Shown: positions 51,838 through 60,786 of the stretch, piece by piece
Layout of the letters: each line of letters opens with the position of its first letter
How positions within the stretch are numbered: position 1 is the first letter of the stretch
Source of the DNA: an alpha proteobacterium AAP38
GTDB lineage: Bacteria > Pseudomonadota > Alphaproteobacteria > Azospirillales > Azospirillaceae
Direction: 5' to 3'
Length of the DNA stretch: 64,000 bases
Assembly: GCA_001296005.1 (NCBI GenBank)
Contig: LJHR01000035.1
Coordinates: forward strand, 62,001 to 126,000
The notes under the pieces: model-generated
Told to the model about the DNA's origin: nothing
Databases searched by the model: none
The model's input: the letters and a program-made list of their open reading frames with translations, nothing else
Made by a program: the position numbers and the translations under genes

Positions 51838-54007
51838 CTTCCTTCACCTTGCCGGCTAGCTGTTTCAGGCTGAAAGGCTTGGGCAGGAACTCCACCACCT
51901 CCCCGCCGCCGACGGAGCTGCGGAACCGTTCTTCGGCGTAGCCGGAGATGAAGATCACCTTCACGTCGGGCATGAACTCACGGACGGCGCGGATCATGGC
52001 CGGGCCGTCCAGTTGCGGCATCACCACATCGGTGACGATCAGGTCCACCTCCGGTCGGTCAGGACGGCGCAGCAGGTCAAGGGCGGCCTCACCACTCTTG
52101 GCTTCCACCACCTCATACCCCTTGTTGCGAAGGGCACGGGCGGAGAAGACGCGGACGGCATCCTCATCCTCCACCAACAGGATGCGGCCCGTCCCGGTCA
52201 GGTCGGCGCTGCCCTTCTCGCCCTTGTCCAGGGTAGCGGCCTGCACGCCCTCCTCCTGGTATCGTGGCAGATAGATAGAGAATTTGGCACCATCGCCGGG
52301 CGCGCTGTCGACAAACACAAAGCCACCCGTCTGCCGCACAATGCCATAGACGGTGGACAGGCCCAGCCCCGTGCCGGACCCCAGCTCCTTGGTGGAGAAA
52401 AACGGTTCGAAGATGCGTTGCAGGTTTTCAGCCGGGATACCCACGCCGGTGTCAATCACCTCGATCACCACATAATCACCGGGCGGCATCGTCTCTGTCG
52501 CGCGCTGCACCGGGTCGGCGACATGCAGATTGGAGGTAACGACGGTCAGGCGTCCGCCCGTCTCCACCATGGCGTCACGGGCATTGACGCAGAGATTGAT
52601 GATCACCTGCTCCAACTGCCCCTGGTCCACCTTGACCAGCCCAAGGTCGCGGCCATGCAGCATCTTCAGTTCGATATTCTCACCGATCAGCCGGCGCAGC
52701 AGGTTGGACAGCTCGGCCAGAACGTCGGTGACGGACAGAACACGCGGCTGCAAGGTCTGCTGTCGGGAGAAGGCCAGCAACTGGCGCACCAGATTGGCTG
52801 CACGGTTGGCATTCTGCTTGATCTGCATGATGTCGGTGAAGGAATGGTCACCCGGCTTGTGCCGCAGCAGCAGCAGGTCGCAGAAGCCGATCATGGCCGT
52901 CAGCAGATTGTTGAAATCATGTGCCACGCCGCCGGCCAGTTGCCCGATGGCCTGCATCTTCTGCGACTGGACGAACTGCGCCTCCAGGTTCTTCTGGTTG
53001 GTCATATCGACCATATGCAGAACCACGCCGGCAGCAGGCGCACCATCATCGCGGCGGGCATAAAGATGCACGACCGGGCCGTGGCTGCCGCGCAGTTGTG
53101 CCTCATGCACGGGCCCCCCCTCACCCCCATCGCGGATGGCCGACAGGCGCTGTTGAATGGCCGTCCGCTGATCCCGCTTGAACAGATTGGCCACAGGCCG
53201 GCCCTGCGCATCGTCCCGTGACAGGCCGGACAGGGCCAGGACAGTGTCATTGCATTCTGCCAGCCGTAGGTCGGCATCGATCAGCGCAATGCCGATGGGG
53301 GCATAATCGAAGAACCGCCGGAACCGCTCCTCAATCCGCGCCAGATCACAGCGCAGCCGCTCAATCTCCGCAAGATCGGCGGCAGGTGCGGGCAGCGCCG
53401 GGGTAGGCTCCATCACCGGGGCAGCGGCGGCCTCCACGGCCTGAACCTGCCAGACGGAGCAGCCCGCGATGCCGTCAAGCGGCCGGGCGGTTACGCGAAA
53501 CCGGCGTGCATCGGCAAAGCTGATCTCCGCATCCCCGTCCAACCCGCGCTCCACCGCCGCCAGCAGCCGTTTGATCTCCAGCGGTGCCAGACCGGTCCCC
53601 GCCGCAGCACCCAATGCCGACAAGGGCGGCTGGGTCCCCGGCTGTGCCAGATCACGGAAGGCGGGATTATAGTGAAGGGCACGTCCATCGCTGCCGATGA
53701 TGACGGTCGGAACCGGCGCCGCCTCCAACGCGCGGGCCAGAAGATGGCGGCGTTCCTCAACACCGCCTGCCCGCTCCGCCACGGTACGGACCAGCATGAC
53801 AGCCGCAAAGGCCAGAACGCCGCTGCCCAGCCAAACGGCCACACCACCCCGAAGCCCCGCAGGCCATTCCACCGGTGGCGGACCATCCAGCCGGGCCAGC
53901 CAGACCATGGCGGCAATACCCGCCAGCACCATCACCAATGCCCACAGGCCGGCAGCGCGCGCAGTCGGGTTCAGGCCGGAACGGGCAATAGGGGTGGATT
54001 TGCGCAT
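51824..54007 (-). CDS. cckA: CckA-type hybrid histidine kinase
   Basis: A 727-residue hybrid kinase. Two membrane helices (about 18-38 and 51-71), two PAS domains (about 90-190 and 225-345, the second with FDYAPIGIALIDADLRL), the H-box GGVAHDFNNLLTAMIGFCDL, the ATPase domain with NLCVNARDAM and GTGLGLSTVYGIV, and a C-terminal receiver with ILLVEDEDAVR and a DLIVTDVVMP phosphoacceptor Asp. The H-box and PAS-HK-REC order are characteristic of CckA, which in alphaproteobacteria phosphorylates ChpT and so CtrA, controlling cell cycle and often flagellar genes. Fits its position beside the flagellar operon. Confidence 0.93.
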   Translation of the reverse strand: MRKSTPIARSGLNPTARAAGLWALVMVLAGIAAMVWLARLDGPPPVEWPAGLRGGVAVWLGSGVLAFAAVMLVRTVAERAGGVEERRHLLARALEAAPVPTVIIGSDGRALHYNPAFRDLAQPGTQPPLSALGAAAGTGLAPLEIKRLLAAVERGLDGDAEISFADARRFRVTARPLDGIAGCSVWQVQAVEAAAAPVMEPTPALPAPAADLAEIERLRCDLARIEERFRRFFDYAPIGIALIDADLRLAECNDTVLALSGLSRDDAQGRPVANLFKRDQRTAIQQRLSAIRDGGEGGPVHEAQLRGSHGPVVHLYARRDDGAPAAGVVLHMVDMTNQKNLEAQFVQSQKMQAIGQLAGGVAHDFNNLLTAMIGFCDLLLLRHKPGDHSFTDIMQIKQNANRAANLVRQLLAFSRQQTLQPRVLSVTDVLAELSNLLRRLIGENIELKMLHGRDLGLVKVDQGQLEQVIINLCVNARDAMVETGGRLTVVTSNLHVADPVQRATETMPPGDYVVIEVIDTGVGIPAENLQRIFEPFFSTKELGSGTGLGLSTVYGIVRQTGGFVFVDSAPGDGAKFSIYLPRYQEEGVQAATLDKGEKGSADLTGTGRILLVEDEDAVRVFSARALRNKGYEVVEAKSGEAALDLLRRPDRPEVDLIVTDVVMPQLDGPAMIRAVREFMPDVKVIFISGYAEERFRSSVGGGEVVEFLPKPFSLKQLAGKVKEVMER

Positions 54008-54088
54008 GGGAACACCGGTCGGGTCTGTCGGCGGGCACACCATCCTACACGAAGGATAATATCAGGCACGACAAACAGTTAAGGTCGA

Positions 54089-55171
54089 TCACTGCCGGGG
54101 AATCGGCTTACGCTTCATCTTGAAGACGTAGGAGATGATTTCCGCCACCGCCTTGTAATGATCGGTGGGGATTTCCTCATTCACCTCTGCCGTTGCATAA
54201 AGCGCACGGGCCAGGGCGGGGTTGGTGATCAGGGGGACGTCATGTTCTTCCGCGATTTCGCGGATGCGCATGGCCAGATGGTCGACGCCCTTGGCCACCA
54301 CGGTCGGCGCCCCCATCACGGCGGGATCATATTTCAAGGCAACGGCATAGTGGGTGGGGTTGGTCACCACAACGTCAGCCGTGGGAATATTACCCATCAT
54401 GCGGTTGCGGGCACGTTCCATACGCAACTGCCGGATCTTGCCCTTGATCAGCGGGTCACCTTCCGCCTGCTTGAACTCTTCCTTGATCTCCTGCTTCGTC
54501 ATGCGCATCTGCTTCATGAACGTATAGCGCTGATAGATATAGTCGGCGCCGGCCAGCGTCAGCAGAACCAGGATGACGGCGAAGATGATCTTGGCCGCCA
54601 GATGCTGCGTCTCCTTCACGATGTCGATGATCGCCATCGAAATAAAGTGATCGACCGAGTCCCAAAGCGGCCGCAGCATGATGTAGACGACGATGGAGAC
54701 GATCACCAGCTTGGCCAGCGATTTCAGGAACTCCACCAGATTCTTCATCGAGAATTTCTGCGCCAGGGCCGGCAAGGGATTCAAGCGGTTCAAATCGAAC
54801 TGCATGAATTTCTCGGTCGTCACCAAAAAGCCGACCTGCACGATGGAGGCGGTGACCCCGGCGATCAGCAGAATGACCAGCGGCACCACCATAGAGATCA
54901 AGGTGCTGGTGATCAGGTCGGTGAATATATCAGTCAACGCGCCACCATCCATGATGATGGCGTGTGGCTGTTCAATGAATGGTGTGATCGATGCGGATAT
55001 GCGCCCGAATGACCAGGGCAGGACCATCAGGATCAGCACCAGCGAGGCGCTGAGCACGAACAGGTGGGTGAATTCCTGCGACTTCGGGACCTGGCCTTTC
55101 TCGCGCGCGTCCTGAAGCCGTTTACCAGTAGGTTCTTCTGTTTTGCTGTCATCATCCTGGTCTTCAGCCAT
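54089..55171 (-). CDS. flhB: flagellar export switch protein FlhB
   Basis: A 360-residue inner-membrane export protein. Hydrophilic start with EEPTGKRLQDAREKGQVPKS, four membrane helices, and the autocleavage site NPTHYAVALKYD in the cytoplasmic domain. Cleavage changes export from hook to filament substrates. Last gene of the flgB-flgC-fliE-fliQ-fliR-flhB operon, 15 bases after fliR. Length normal. Confidence 0.97.
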   Translation of the reverse strand: MAEDQDDDSKTEEPTGKRLQDAREKGQVPKSQEFTHLFVLSASLVLILMVLPWSFGRISASITPFIEQPHAIIMDGGALTDIFTDLITSTLISMVVPLVILLIAGVTASIVQVGFLVTTEKFMQFDLNRLNPLPALAQKFSMKNLVEFLKSLAKLVIVSIVVYIMLRPLWDSVDHFISMAIIDIVKETQHLAAKIIFAVILVLLTLAGADYIYQRYTFMKQMRMTKQEIKEEFKQAEGDPLIKGKIRQLRMERARNRMMGNIPTADVVVTNPTHYAVALKYDPAVMGAPTVVAKGVDHLAMRIREIAEEHDVPLITNPALARALYATAEVNEEIPTDHYKAVAEIISYVFKMKRKPIPRQ

Positions 55172-55186
55172 GGCGAGCCCTCCCCG

Positions 55187-55951
55187 TCACAGCTGCAGGA
55201 TATTGACAAGCTGACCCTCGAACCGGGCCAGCCAGAAGGTCATCAGTGCCGTCAGGCTGAGGCCCAGCAAAAGCAGGCCCAGCACGATCTGGATCGGCGC
55301 ACCGACAAAGAACACCTGGATCTGCGGCACCATGCGCGAGATCAGGCCAAGTCCCAGATAGAACAGCAGCCCGATCACAGTAAAGGGTGCGGATAACTGC
55401 ATCCCGATCAGAAAGCTGTCGGCCATCACGCGCGTCAGATGCTGTGCCACATCGCCGATAGGCAGCCATTGCCCCGGCTGAAACAGCGAATAGCTGTCAA
55501 CAACCGCCAGCAGCAGCATGTGATGCATGTCGGTGGCAAAGATCAGCATCAGGGCCAGCACACCCAGGATGGAGGATATCGCATTGCCCGGCGACGACAT
55601 GGCCGGATTGAAGGCCTGCGCCGCCGAAAGCCCCACCTGATTGGCGATCAGCATCCCCGCCGTTTCCAGCGCCGCCATCAGCATGCGGGTGATGGTCCCC
55701 AGAAAGATGCCGATCATCGCCTCCGAAATGATCAACAGCGTCAGATCAGCCGGACTGGCGGGTGGCTTCGGCATGGAAGGCAGCAGAATGGGCAGCAAGA
55801 TGAACGACACGGCCAACGCGAACAGCAGGCGGATGCGCGGCGACACAAACTGTTCGCCATAGCCGGGCATGATCAGAAAGGCGGAACCCAGCCGCACGAA
55901 AATCATCAGAAAAGCATAGACGGACCCGCCCAGGATCGCATCCAGCGACAT
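55187..55951 (-). CDS. fliR: flagellar export protein FliR
   Basis: A 254-residue polytopic membrane protein of the flagellar export gate. PGYGEQFVSPRIRLLFALAVS and MQLSAPFTVIGLLFYLGLGLISRMVPQIQVF are the family blocks. Start ATG 55951 overlaps the fliQ stop by one base. Works with FliP and FliQ as the export pore. Confidence 0.97.
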   Translation of the reverse strand: MSLDAILGGSVYAFLMIFVRLGSAFLIMPGYGEQFVSPRIRLLFALAVSFILLPILLPSMPKPPASPADLTLLIISEAMIGIFLGTITRMLMAALETAGMLIANQVGLSAAQAFNPAMSSPGNAISSILGVLALMLIFATDMHHMLLLAVVDSYSLFQPGQWLPIGDVAQHLTRVMADSFLIGMQLSAPFTVIGLLFYLGLGLISRMVPQIQVFFVGAPIQIVLGLLLLGLSLTALMTFWLARFEGQLVNILQL

Positions 55952-56244
55952 CAGCCATCATCCCCGTTATCGACGCCGGTTCCCACCGCGATGATCCGGT
56001 CCATGATCCGTTCGGTGAAAACCTTCAGGTGCCCGTTCATGAAGGGCAGCAGGAACACCATGGCCGTGAACAGGATCAGGATTTTCGGCACGAAGGTCAG
56101 GGTCTGTTCCTGCAACTGCGTCAGCGCCTGGAACAGGGAAATGGCAAGGCCGACCACCAGCGCAATCAACATCAAGGGCAGGCTGACGATGATCGTGGTG
56201 AACAGCGCATCGCGCACGATCTCGATGGCTTCGGCCTCATTCAT
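55951..56244 (-). CDS. fliQ: flagellar export protein FliQ
   Basis: A 97-residue two-helix protein starting MNEAEAIEIVRDALFTTI, with ISLFQALTQLQEQTLTFVPK, the conserved FliQ core. It is slightly longer than the usual 89 residues because of a C-terminal extension after TERIMDRI. Export gate subunit; overlaps fliR. Confidence 0.96.
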   Translation of the reverse strand: MNEAEAIEIVRDALFTTIIVSLPLMLIALVVGLAISLFQALTQLQEQTLTFVPKILILFTAMVFLLPFMNGHLKVFTERIMDRIIAVGTGVDNGDDG

Positions 56245-56265
56245 GATCCGGTCCTGGCCCCGCCG

Positions 56266-56574
56266 TCACATCGGCATGCGCAGGATTTCCTGATAGGCGG
56301 AAATCACCTTGTCACGCACATTCACCACCGCCTGCAGGGTTACCTCGGCATTGGTGACGGCATTCACCACATCGGCCAGATCGGCCTTGCCCAGCACGCC
56401 CTTGGCCGTCATCTCCTCGCCCTTGTGCATGGTCTGGATGGATTGCCCGACGGCACTTTCCAGCATGTCACCAAAGGACGGCCCCTCCGTCGGGCCGGAC
56501 CGGGAAGGTGCGCTGAGGCCGCGGGCGGCGGCACTGGCATAGGCGGCGGCGGCACCGCTGATGGGAATGGCCAT
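56266..56574 (-). CDS. fliE: flagellar basal-body protein FliE
   Basis: A 102-residue rod/MS-ring adaptor. SFGDMLESAVGQSIQ and the C-terminal block VNAVTNAEVTLQAVVNVRDK with SAYQEILRMPM are diagnostic. Gly/Ala/Ser-rich N-terminus as usual. It joins the MS ring to the rod; exported without cleavage. Confidence 0.96.
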   Translation of the reverse strand: MAIPISGAAAAYASAAARGLSAPSRSGPTEGPSFGDMLESAVGQSIQTMHKGEEMTAKGVLGKADLADVVNAVTNAEVTLQAVVNVRDKVISAYQEILRMPM

Positions 56575-56608
56575 GGCTCTGTCTCTTCTGTCCGGAGGGG
56601 CGGGTCAA

Positions 56609-57022
56609 TCAGTTGGAACGCAGCAGGTCGATGGTACGCATGATCATGGAACGGGTGGCGTCCAGCGTGTTCAGGTTCGCCTCGTATGAACGCTGCGCCT
56701 CGCGCATGTCCATGCTTTCCACCAGCGAATTGACATTGGGCAGCAGCACATAGCCATCGGCATCCGCCGACGGGTGGCCGGGATCGTACCGGCGCTGAAA
56801 GTCGCTGCGGTCCACATCGATCTTCTTGACCTGGACCAGATCGGTTTCCATTTGCTTGTCCAGCGCGTTCTGGAACATCACCACCTTGCGGCGGTACGGC
56901 AGATCGCCCGGTGACGGTGCGGTGGAATTGGCATTGGCCAGGTTTTCGGCGATGACGCGCAGGCGGGTGCCCTGCACCTTCATGCCGGCGGCCGATGCCG
57001 CCATCGAATTCATCAGATCCAT
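56609..57022 (-). CDS. flgC: flagellar proximal rod protein FlgC
   Basis: A 137-residue rod protein. MDLMNSMAASAAGMKVQGTRLRVIAENLANANST is split into the family start (Met-rich helix) and the NLANANST motif; ends DATRSMIMRTIDLLRS. Follows flgB by 35 bases. Exported by the flagellar apparatus. Confidence 0.97.
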   Translation of the reverse strand: MDLMNSMAASAAGMKVQGTRLRVIAENLANANSTAPSPGDLPYRRKVVMFQNALDKQMETDLVQVKKIDVDRSDFQRRYDPGHPSADADGYVLLPNVNSLVESMDMREAQRSYEANLNTLDATRSMIMRTIDLLRSN

Positions 57023-57057
57023 GTTCCGTTCCCCCTAACAGCCAGCAGCGGCGCGTC

Positions 57058-57462
57058 TTAACGCGGCGGCGTCATCGCGGTTTTCAGCATGCCAACCTGC
57101 TTGCGGTACAGGTTGGTGACGGTCTGGTACTCCATGGAATTCTGGCCAACCTTCATCATCTGTTCTTCCAGAACCACGGCATTGCCGGCGGGCGCGGTTT
57201 CATAGGGGTTGCGTTCCTGCCCATCCTTGAAACCCGTCTTCGACACGATGGTGCCGGACAGATGACCATTCTCACCACCAGCCAGCGGCATGCGGGCCGT
57301 CTCCCGCAGTTGTTTCTTGAAGTCGAACTGCACCAGATCGTGGGGACGGAATTCCGGCGTATCGGCGTTGGAGATGTTCTTGGACAGAACCTCCTGCCGC
57401 TGATTGTGCCAGGCCATCTTGTCCGACATCAGGCGGAATATGCCGCTATCCTTCAGATCCAT
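57058..57462 (-). CDS. flgB: flagellar proximal rod protein FlgB
   Basis: A 134-residue rod protein: MDLKDSGIFRLMSDKMAW start, VLSKNISNADTPEFRPHDL (family signature), C-terminal NLYRKQVGMLKTAM. ATG 57462 is chosen; the open frame continues to 57525 but has no family match there. First gene of the operon, about 60 bases downstream of a sigma-54 promoter. Confidence 0.97.
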   Translation of the reverse strand: MDLKDSGIFRLMSDKMAWHNQRQEVLSKNISNADTPEFRPHDLVQFDFKKQLRETARMPLAGGENGHLSGTIVSKTGFKDGQERNPYETAPAGNAVVLEEQMMKVGQNSMEYQTVTNLYRKQVGMLKTAMTPPR

Positions 57463-57531
57463 GGCGATACCCTTCTTCCATCCTTGCCCATGAAGGCACC
57501 CGACACGGCACCTTCTCAAGATCAAATTTAA

Positions 57532-57547
57532 TGCAATTTCCGCGCCA
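57532..57547 (-). promoter_or_regulatory. sigma-54 promoter of the flgB operon
   Basis: Minus strand TGGCGCGGAAATTGCA, a full match to TGGCRC-N5-TTGCW with GG and GC 10 bases apart. Start expected near 57520. Same promoter class as the flagellin gene, so both belong to the RpoN-dependent flagellar class. Confidence 0.82.
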
Positions 57548-57778
57548 TTTTCGGCTGTTCGGGTGGGTTTTCGACCACCCTGCCCGCCTTTTGCGGGGAC
57601 AAAACCACGGGGCCGGGGGCGGCCCAGCGGCTTTCATTCCCAACATAGCGCAAGTGCGACGCCAAGGAACGTGAAATCGCATGCGCGAAGCCGCCTCGCA
57701 CAGGACAATCGCATCTGCTAGGATGCTTTCTGCCGCAAGGGTGGTTTCGCGCCCGGAATGGCACATCCGACAAGGGCC

Positions 57779-58132
57779 ATGCCGTTGCCTCCACCGCCTG
57801 AAAGCCCCCCGCCCGCCCCCGCCCGCCGACAGGTGGCCGTGGCCCTGCGGCATGAACGGGGCGATCCCAGCCTGCCACGCATCGTGGCCAGCGGACATGG
57901 CGCGGTGGCCGAACAGATCCTGGAACTGGCCTTTGCCCATGGGGTAAAGGTGCGCACCGATGCCGACCTTGCGGAAATTCTTGCCGCCGTCGATGTGGAA
58001 AGTGAAATTCCCATTGAAGCCATCGCCGCCGTGGCGGAAATCCTTGCCCATGTGTACCGCGCCAATGGCACGCTGAATGAACGCGCGGGCGAACTTGACC
58101 TGAAGCCCCTGGATCGGCCGACAACGCCATGA
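57779..58132 (+). CDS. FlhB C-terminal domain homologue (FlhX-like)
   Basis: A 117-residue protein matching only the cytoplasmic domain of FlhB/YscU: VAVALRHERGDPSLPRIVAS, then HGAVAEQILELAFAHGVKV and IPIEAIAAVAEILAHVYRANG. The NPTH cleavage loop is absent. Such stand-alone FlhB-C proteins (FlhX) can replace or assist the cleaved domain during export. ATG 57779 chosen; an earlier ATG at 57758 is possible. First of four genes with fliO and fliP. Confidence 0.85.
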   Translation: MPLPPPPESPPPAPARRQVAVALRHERGDPSLPRIVASGHGAVAEQILELAFAHGVKVRTDADLAEILAAVDVESEIPIEAIAAVAEILAHVYRANGTLNERAGELDLKPLDRPTTP

Positions 58133-58476
58133 CCGACAATCCCACCATCCCCACCCTGCCCGCTCCCGACGATATCGGTCAGACGCTGGATAGCCTGCTG
58201 TCGCTGCTGACCCAGGGCGACAAGACCCTGGGCGAAGGAGAGATGGTCGATCTCTATGGTCTGGAGCGGGAGGTGAAGCCCATTCTGGACACCATCCTGG
58301 CCCTGCCACCGCCACAGGCGCGGTCGCTGCTGCCCCGGCTGGAACAGGTGATGGCGGCGCTGGATCAGGTGGCCGGTACGCTGGAACGCGTGCATGGTGA
58401 CAAGCTGGGGGGACGGGAGACGCACGCCACCCGCATGCGCGCCGCCCAGGCCTATCGTACCGGCAAGGATATGTGA
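58129..58476 (+). CDS. hypothetical protein in the fliOP operon
   Basis: A 115-residue all-helical protein starting MTDNPTIPTLPAPDDIGQTL. Its ATG overlaps the stop of the FlhX-like gene and its stop abuts fliO, so it belongs to the flagellar unit. Repeated Leu heptads (LDSLLSLLTQ, LERVHGDKL) suggest a chaperone-like coiled coil, comparable in size to FlgN, but the match is not clear. Confidence 0.65.
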   Translation: MTDNPTIPTLPAPDDIGQTLDSLLSLLTQGDKTLGEGEMVDLYGLEREVKPILDTILALPPPQARSLLPRLEQVMAALDQVAGTLERVHGDKLGGRETHATRMRAAQAYRTGKDM

Positions 58477-58797
58477 ATGGACGCGGCCAATTACCTGCGG
58501 CTGATCCTGGCGCTGGGTGCCGTTCTGGCGCTGATCGCGGTTTTCGCGGTTCTGCTGCGCCGTTATGGGCCCGCCGCCGGGCTGGCCGTACGCCGGAAAG
58601 GTGATAAAAGGCTGAACGTGGTGGAGGTGATGGCGCTCGACGCGCGCCGCCGGCTGGTGCTGGTGCGGCGCGACGGGGTGGAACATCTGCTGCTGCTGGG
58701 CATCGGGGAGGACCGGGTGGTGGAGACGGGGATCATTCCGCCGGGGGATTTCAAGGCGGCGCTGGACCGCCAGGAACAGGCGGGGTCCGCACCATGA
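58477..58797 (+). CDS. fliO: flagellar biosynthesis protein FliO
   Basis: A 106-residue protein: one membrane helix (about 7-30) then a small cytosolic domain with LNVVEVMALDARRRLVLVRRDGVEHLLLLG, the FliO pattern. It supports FliP assembly. It starts directly after the previous stop; fliP overlaps its end by 4 bases. Confidence 0.9.
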   Translation: MDAANYLRLILALGAVLALIAVFAVLLRRYGPAAGLAVRRKGDKRLNVVEVMALDARRRLVLVRRDGVEHLLLLGIGEDRVVETGIIPPGDFKAALDRQEQAGSAP

Positions 58798-59552
58798 TGG
58801 CGCCTATGCTGTTGCTTTGCCGCCGCCTTGCGCTGCCGTTGCTGGGCCTGATGCTGCTGTCGGCGGGGCCGGCAGCGGCGCAAAGCCTGTCATTGGACCT
58901 CGGTGACCAGGGGGCCAGCGGCACGGGCCGTATCATCCAGTTCGTGATGCTGCTGACGGTGCTGTCGCTGGCCCCCAGCATCCTGATCATGATGACCTGC
59001 TTTGTCCGCATCACCATCGTGCTCAGCTTCCTGCGGTCGGCGCTGGGCACCATGCAGGTGCCGCCCAATCAGGTGCTGGTCAGCCTGGCGATGTTCCTGA
59101 CCTTCTTCATCATGGCGCCGACGCTCCAGGCATCCTACGACCGGGGCCTGCGCCCGCTGATCAATGAAGAGATCGACGAGATCACGGCCTTCAAGCGGGC
59201 GGTGGAGCCGTTTCATGCCTTCATGACCCGGCATGTGCGCGAACGCGATTTGCAGCTGTTCATGGATATGTCGAAGACGGCACCCGTGGCCAAGCCGGAA
59301 GATGTGCCGATCCACGTCCTGATCCCGGCCTTCATGCTGTCGGAACTGAAGCGCAGCTTTGAGATCGGGTTCCTGGTTTTCGTGCCGTTCCTGGTTATCG
59401 ACATGGTGGTGTCATCGGTGCTGATGGCGATGGGCATGATGATGCTACCACCAGCGATGATCTCACTGCCGTTCAAACTGATCTTCTTCGTGCTGATTGA
59501 CGGCTGGTACCTGATTGTCGGATCGCTGGTCCAGAGCTTCGGGGAGCTGTAG
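58794..59552 (+). CDS. fliP: flagellar export protein FliP
   Basis: A 252-residue export gate subunit with a cleavable signal peptide (LLLCRRLALPLLGLMLLSAG). Motifs: MTCFVRITIVLSFLRSALGT, PPNQVLVSLAMFLTFF and LIPAFMLSELKRSFEIGFL. Length and order normal. Overlaps fliO by 4 bases. Confidence 0.97.
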   Translation: MMAPMLLLCRRLALPLLGLMLLSAGPAAAQSLSLDLGDQGASGTGRIIQFVMLLTVLSLAPSILIMMTCFVRITIVLSFLRSALGTMQVPPNQVLVSLAMFLTFFIMAPTLQASYDRGLRPLINEEIDEITAFKRAVEPFHAFMTRHVRERDLQLFMDMSKTAPVAKPEDVPIHVLIPAFMLSELKRSFEIGFLVFVPFLVIDMVVSSVLMAMGMMMLPPAMISLPFKLIFFVLIDGWYLIVGSLVQSFGEL

Positions 59553-59566
59553 CGCTCCCCCCGCCC

Positions 59567-60415
59567 TCAGCCGTTGTTCCGCCGCGCCAGGAAGGCCAGA
59601 CGTTCGAACAGGTGGACATCCTGTTCGTTCTTCAGCAACGCGCCGTGCAGCGGCGGGATCAGCTTCTTCGGGTCGCGCTGACGCAGCGTTTCCGGCGACA
59701 CATCCTCCACCAGCAGCAGGCGGATCCAGTCCAGCAGTTCTGACGTGCTGGGCTTCTTTTTCAGGCCGGGCACATCGCGCACCTCATAGAACAGGGTCAG
59801 CGCGTCGCGCAGCAGTTCGGCCTTCAGGTCAGGAAAATGCACCTCCACGATGCGGGCCATCGTGTCGGCATCGGGGAAGCGGATATAGTGGAAGAAGCAG
59901 CGACGCAGGAAGGCGTCGGGCAGCTCCTTCTCGTTGTTTGAAGTGATGATGACCACGGGCCGCTTGGCCGCCTTGATGGTCTCCCCCGTCTCGTAGACGA
60001 AGAATTCCATACGGTCGAGTTCCTGGAGAAGATCGTTCGGGAACTCGATATCAGCCTTGTCGATCTCATCGATCAGCAGGACGGGCGGCTCATCGGCCTC
60101 GAACGCGGTCCACAGGGGACCTTTGCGGATATAGTTCTTGATGTCCTTGACGCGCGGGTCGCCCAGTTGGCTGTCGCGCAACCGGCTGACCGCGTCATAT
60201 TCGTAAAGGCCCTGCTGCGCCTTGGTCGTGGATTTGACATGCCAGGACAGAAGCGGTCGGCCAAGCGCCTTTGCCACCTCCTGCGCCAGCACCGTCTTGC
60301 CGGTGCCGGGTTCGCCCTTCACCAGCAGCGGACGCTGCAACGTGATGGCGGCATTCACGGCGACGCGAAGGTCATCGGTGGCGACGTAATTCTGGGTGCC
60401 TTGGAAACGGGTCAT
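59567..60415 (-). CDS. MoxR-family AAA+ ATPase
   Basis: A 282-residue AAA+ ATPase. Walker A KGEPGTGKT (about 33-41), Walker B PPVLLIDEIDKAD, sensor VIITSNNEKELPDAF and the arginine-finger segment FLRRCFFHYIRFP place it in the MoxR group, chaperone-like ATPases that help insert metals or assemble complexes, usually with a VWA partner. No VWA gene is adjacent here. Convergent with fliP; the stop codons are about 14 bases apart. Confidence 0.9.
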   Translation of the reverse strand: MTRFQGTQNYVATDDLRVAVNAAITLQRPLLVKGEPGTGKTVLAQEVAKALGRPLLSWHVKSTTKAQQGLYEYDAVSRLRDSQLGDPRVKDIKNYIRKGPLWTAFEADEPPVLLIDEIDKADIEFPNDLLQELDRMEFFVYETGETIKAAKRPVVIITSNNEKELPDAFLRRCFFHYIRFPDADTMARIVEVHFPDLKAELLRDALTLFYEVRDVPGLKKKPSTSELLDWIRLLLVEDVSPETLRQRDPKKLIPPLHGALLKNEQDVHLFERLAFLARRNNG

Positions 60416-60514
60416 GGTCTCTGCTGCGCTCGGGCCATTGGGTTAGCGCGGCATCATTGCCGGAACGGCCCGGAATGGCTACCCTGAAAACATCGTCACG
60501 CGGAGGCCCCGGAC

Positions 60515-60703
60515 ATGCGGCAGGTTCTGAACGACGTCACGCCCGAACAATTATCAGAGATTTTCCAACGGCTGGGCATCGTGCCGGGCCAACGCCTGCG
60601 CATAACGCTGGAGACGCTGGACGAGGATGTAACCCTGCCGGGCGATGAGGAAGAAGAGGCGGCGGCCTTTGACTGGGCGCTGGAAGAGGTGGAACGGGCT
60701 TAA
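60515..60703 (+). CDS. small acidic hypothetical protein (62 aa)
   Basis: MRQVLNDVTPEQLSEIFQRL start and a strongly acidic tail (DEEEEAAAFDWALEEVERA). Looks like a small helical protein such as those found near toxin genes, but no toxin partner is present. GGAGG lies about 9 bases before the ATG. Family not recognised. Confidence 0.55.
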   Translation: MRQVLNDVTPEQLSEIFQRLGIVPGQRLRITLETLDEDVTLPGDEEEEAAAFDWALEEVERA

Positions 60704-60740
60704 GGTCAGGCCGCCACAGGCCAAGGCACAAGCGGGGCAG

Positions 60741-60776
60741 ATTAAGGTGGGGCGTCATCAATCGCCCCACCTTAAT
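60741..60776. terminator. bidirectional terminator-like palindrome
   Basis: ATTAAGGTGGGGCG and CGCCCCACCTTAAT are perfect 14-base inverted arms with an 8-base loop, placed between the convergent small gene and cysS. The arms end in A/T runs on both sides. Confidence 0.7.
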
Positions 60777-60786
60777 TCGACAAACT

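Noticed and set aside
54158-55012. Open frame opposite flhB
   Set aside because: His/Asp-rich shadow translation; flhB is complete on the other strand.
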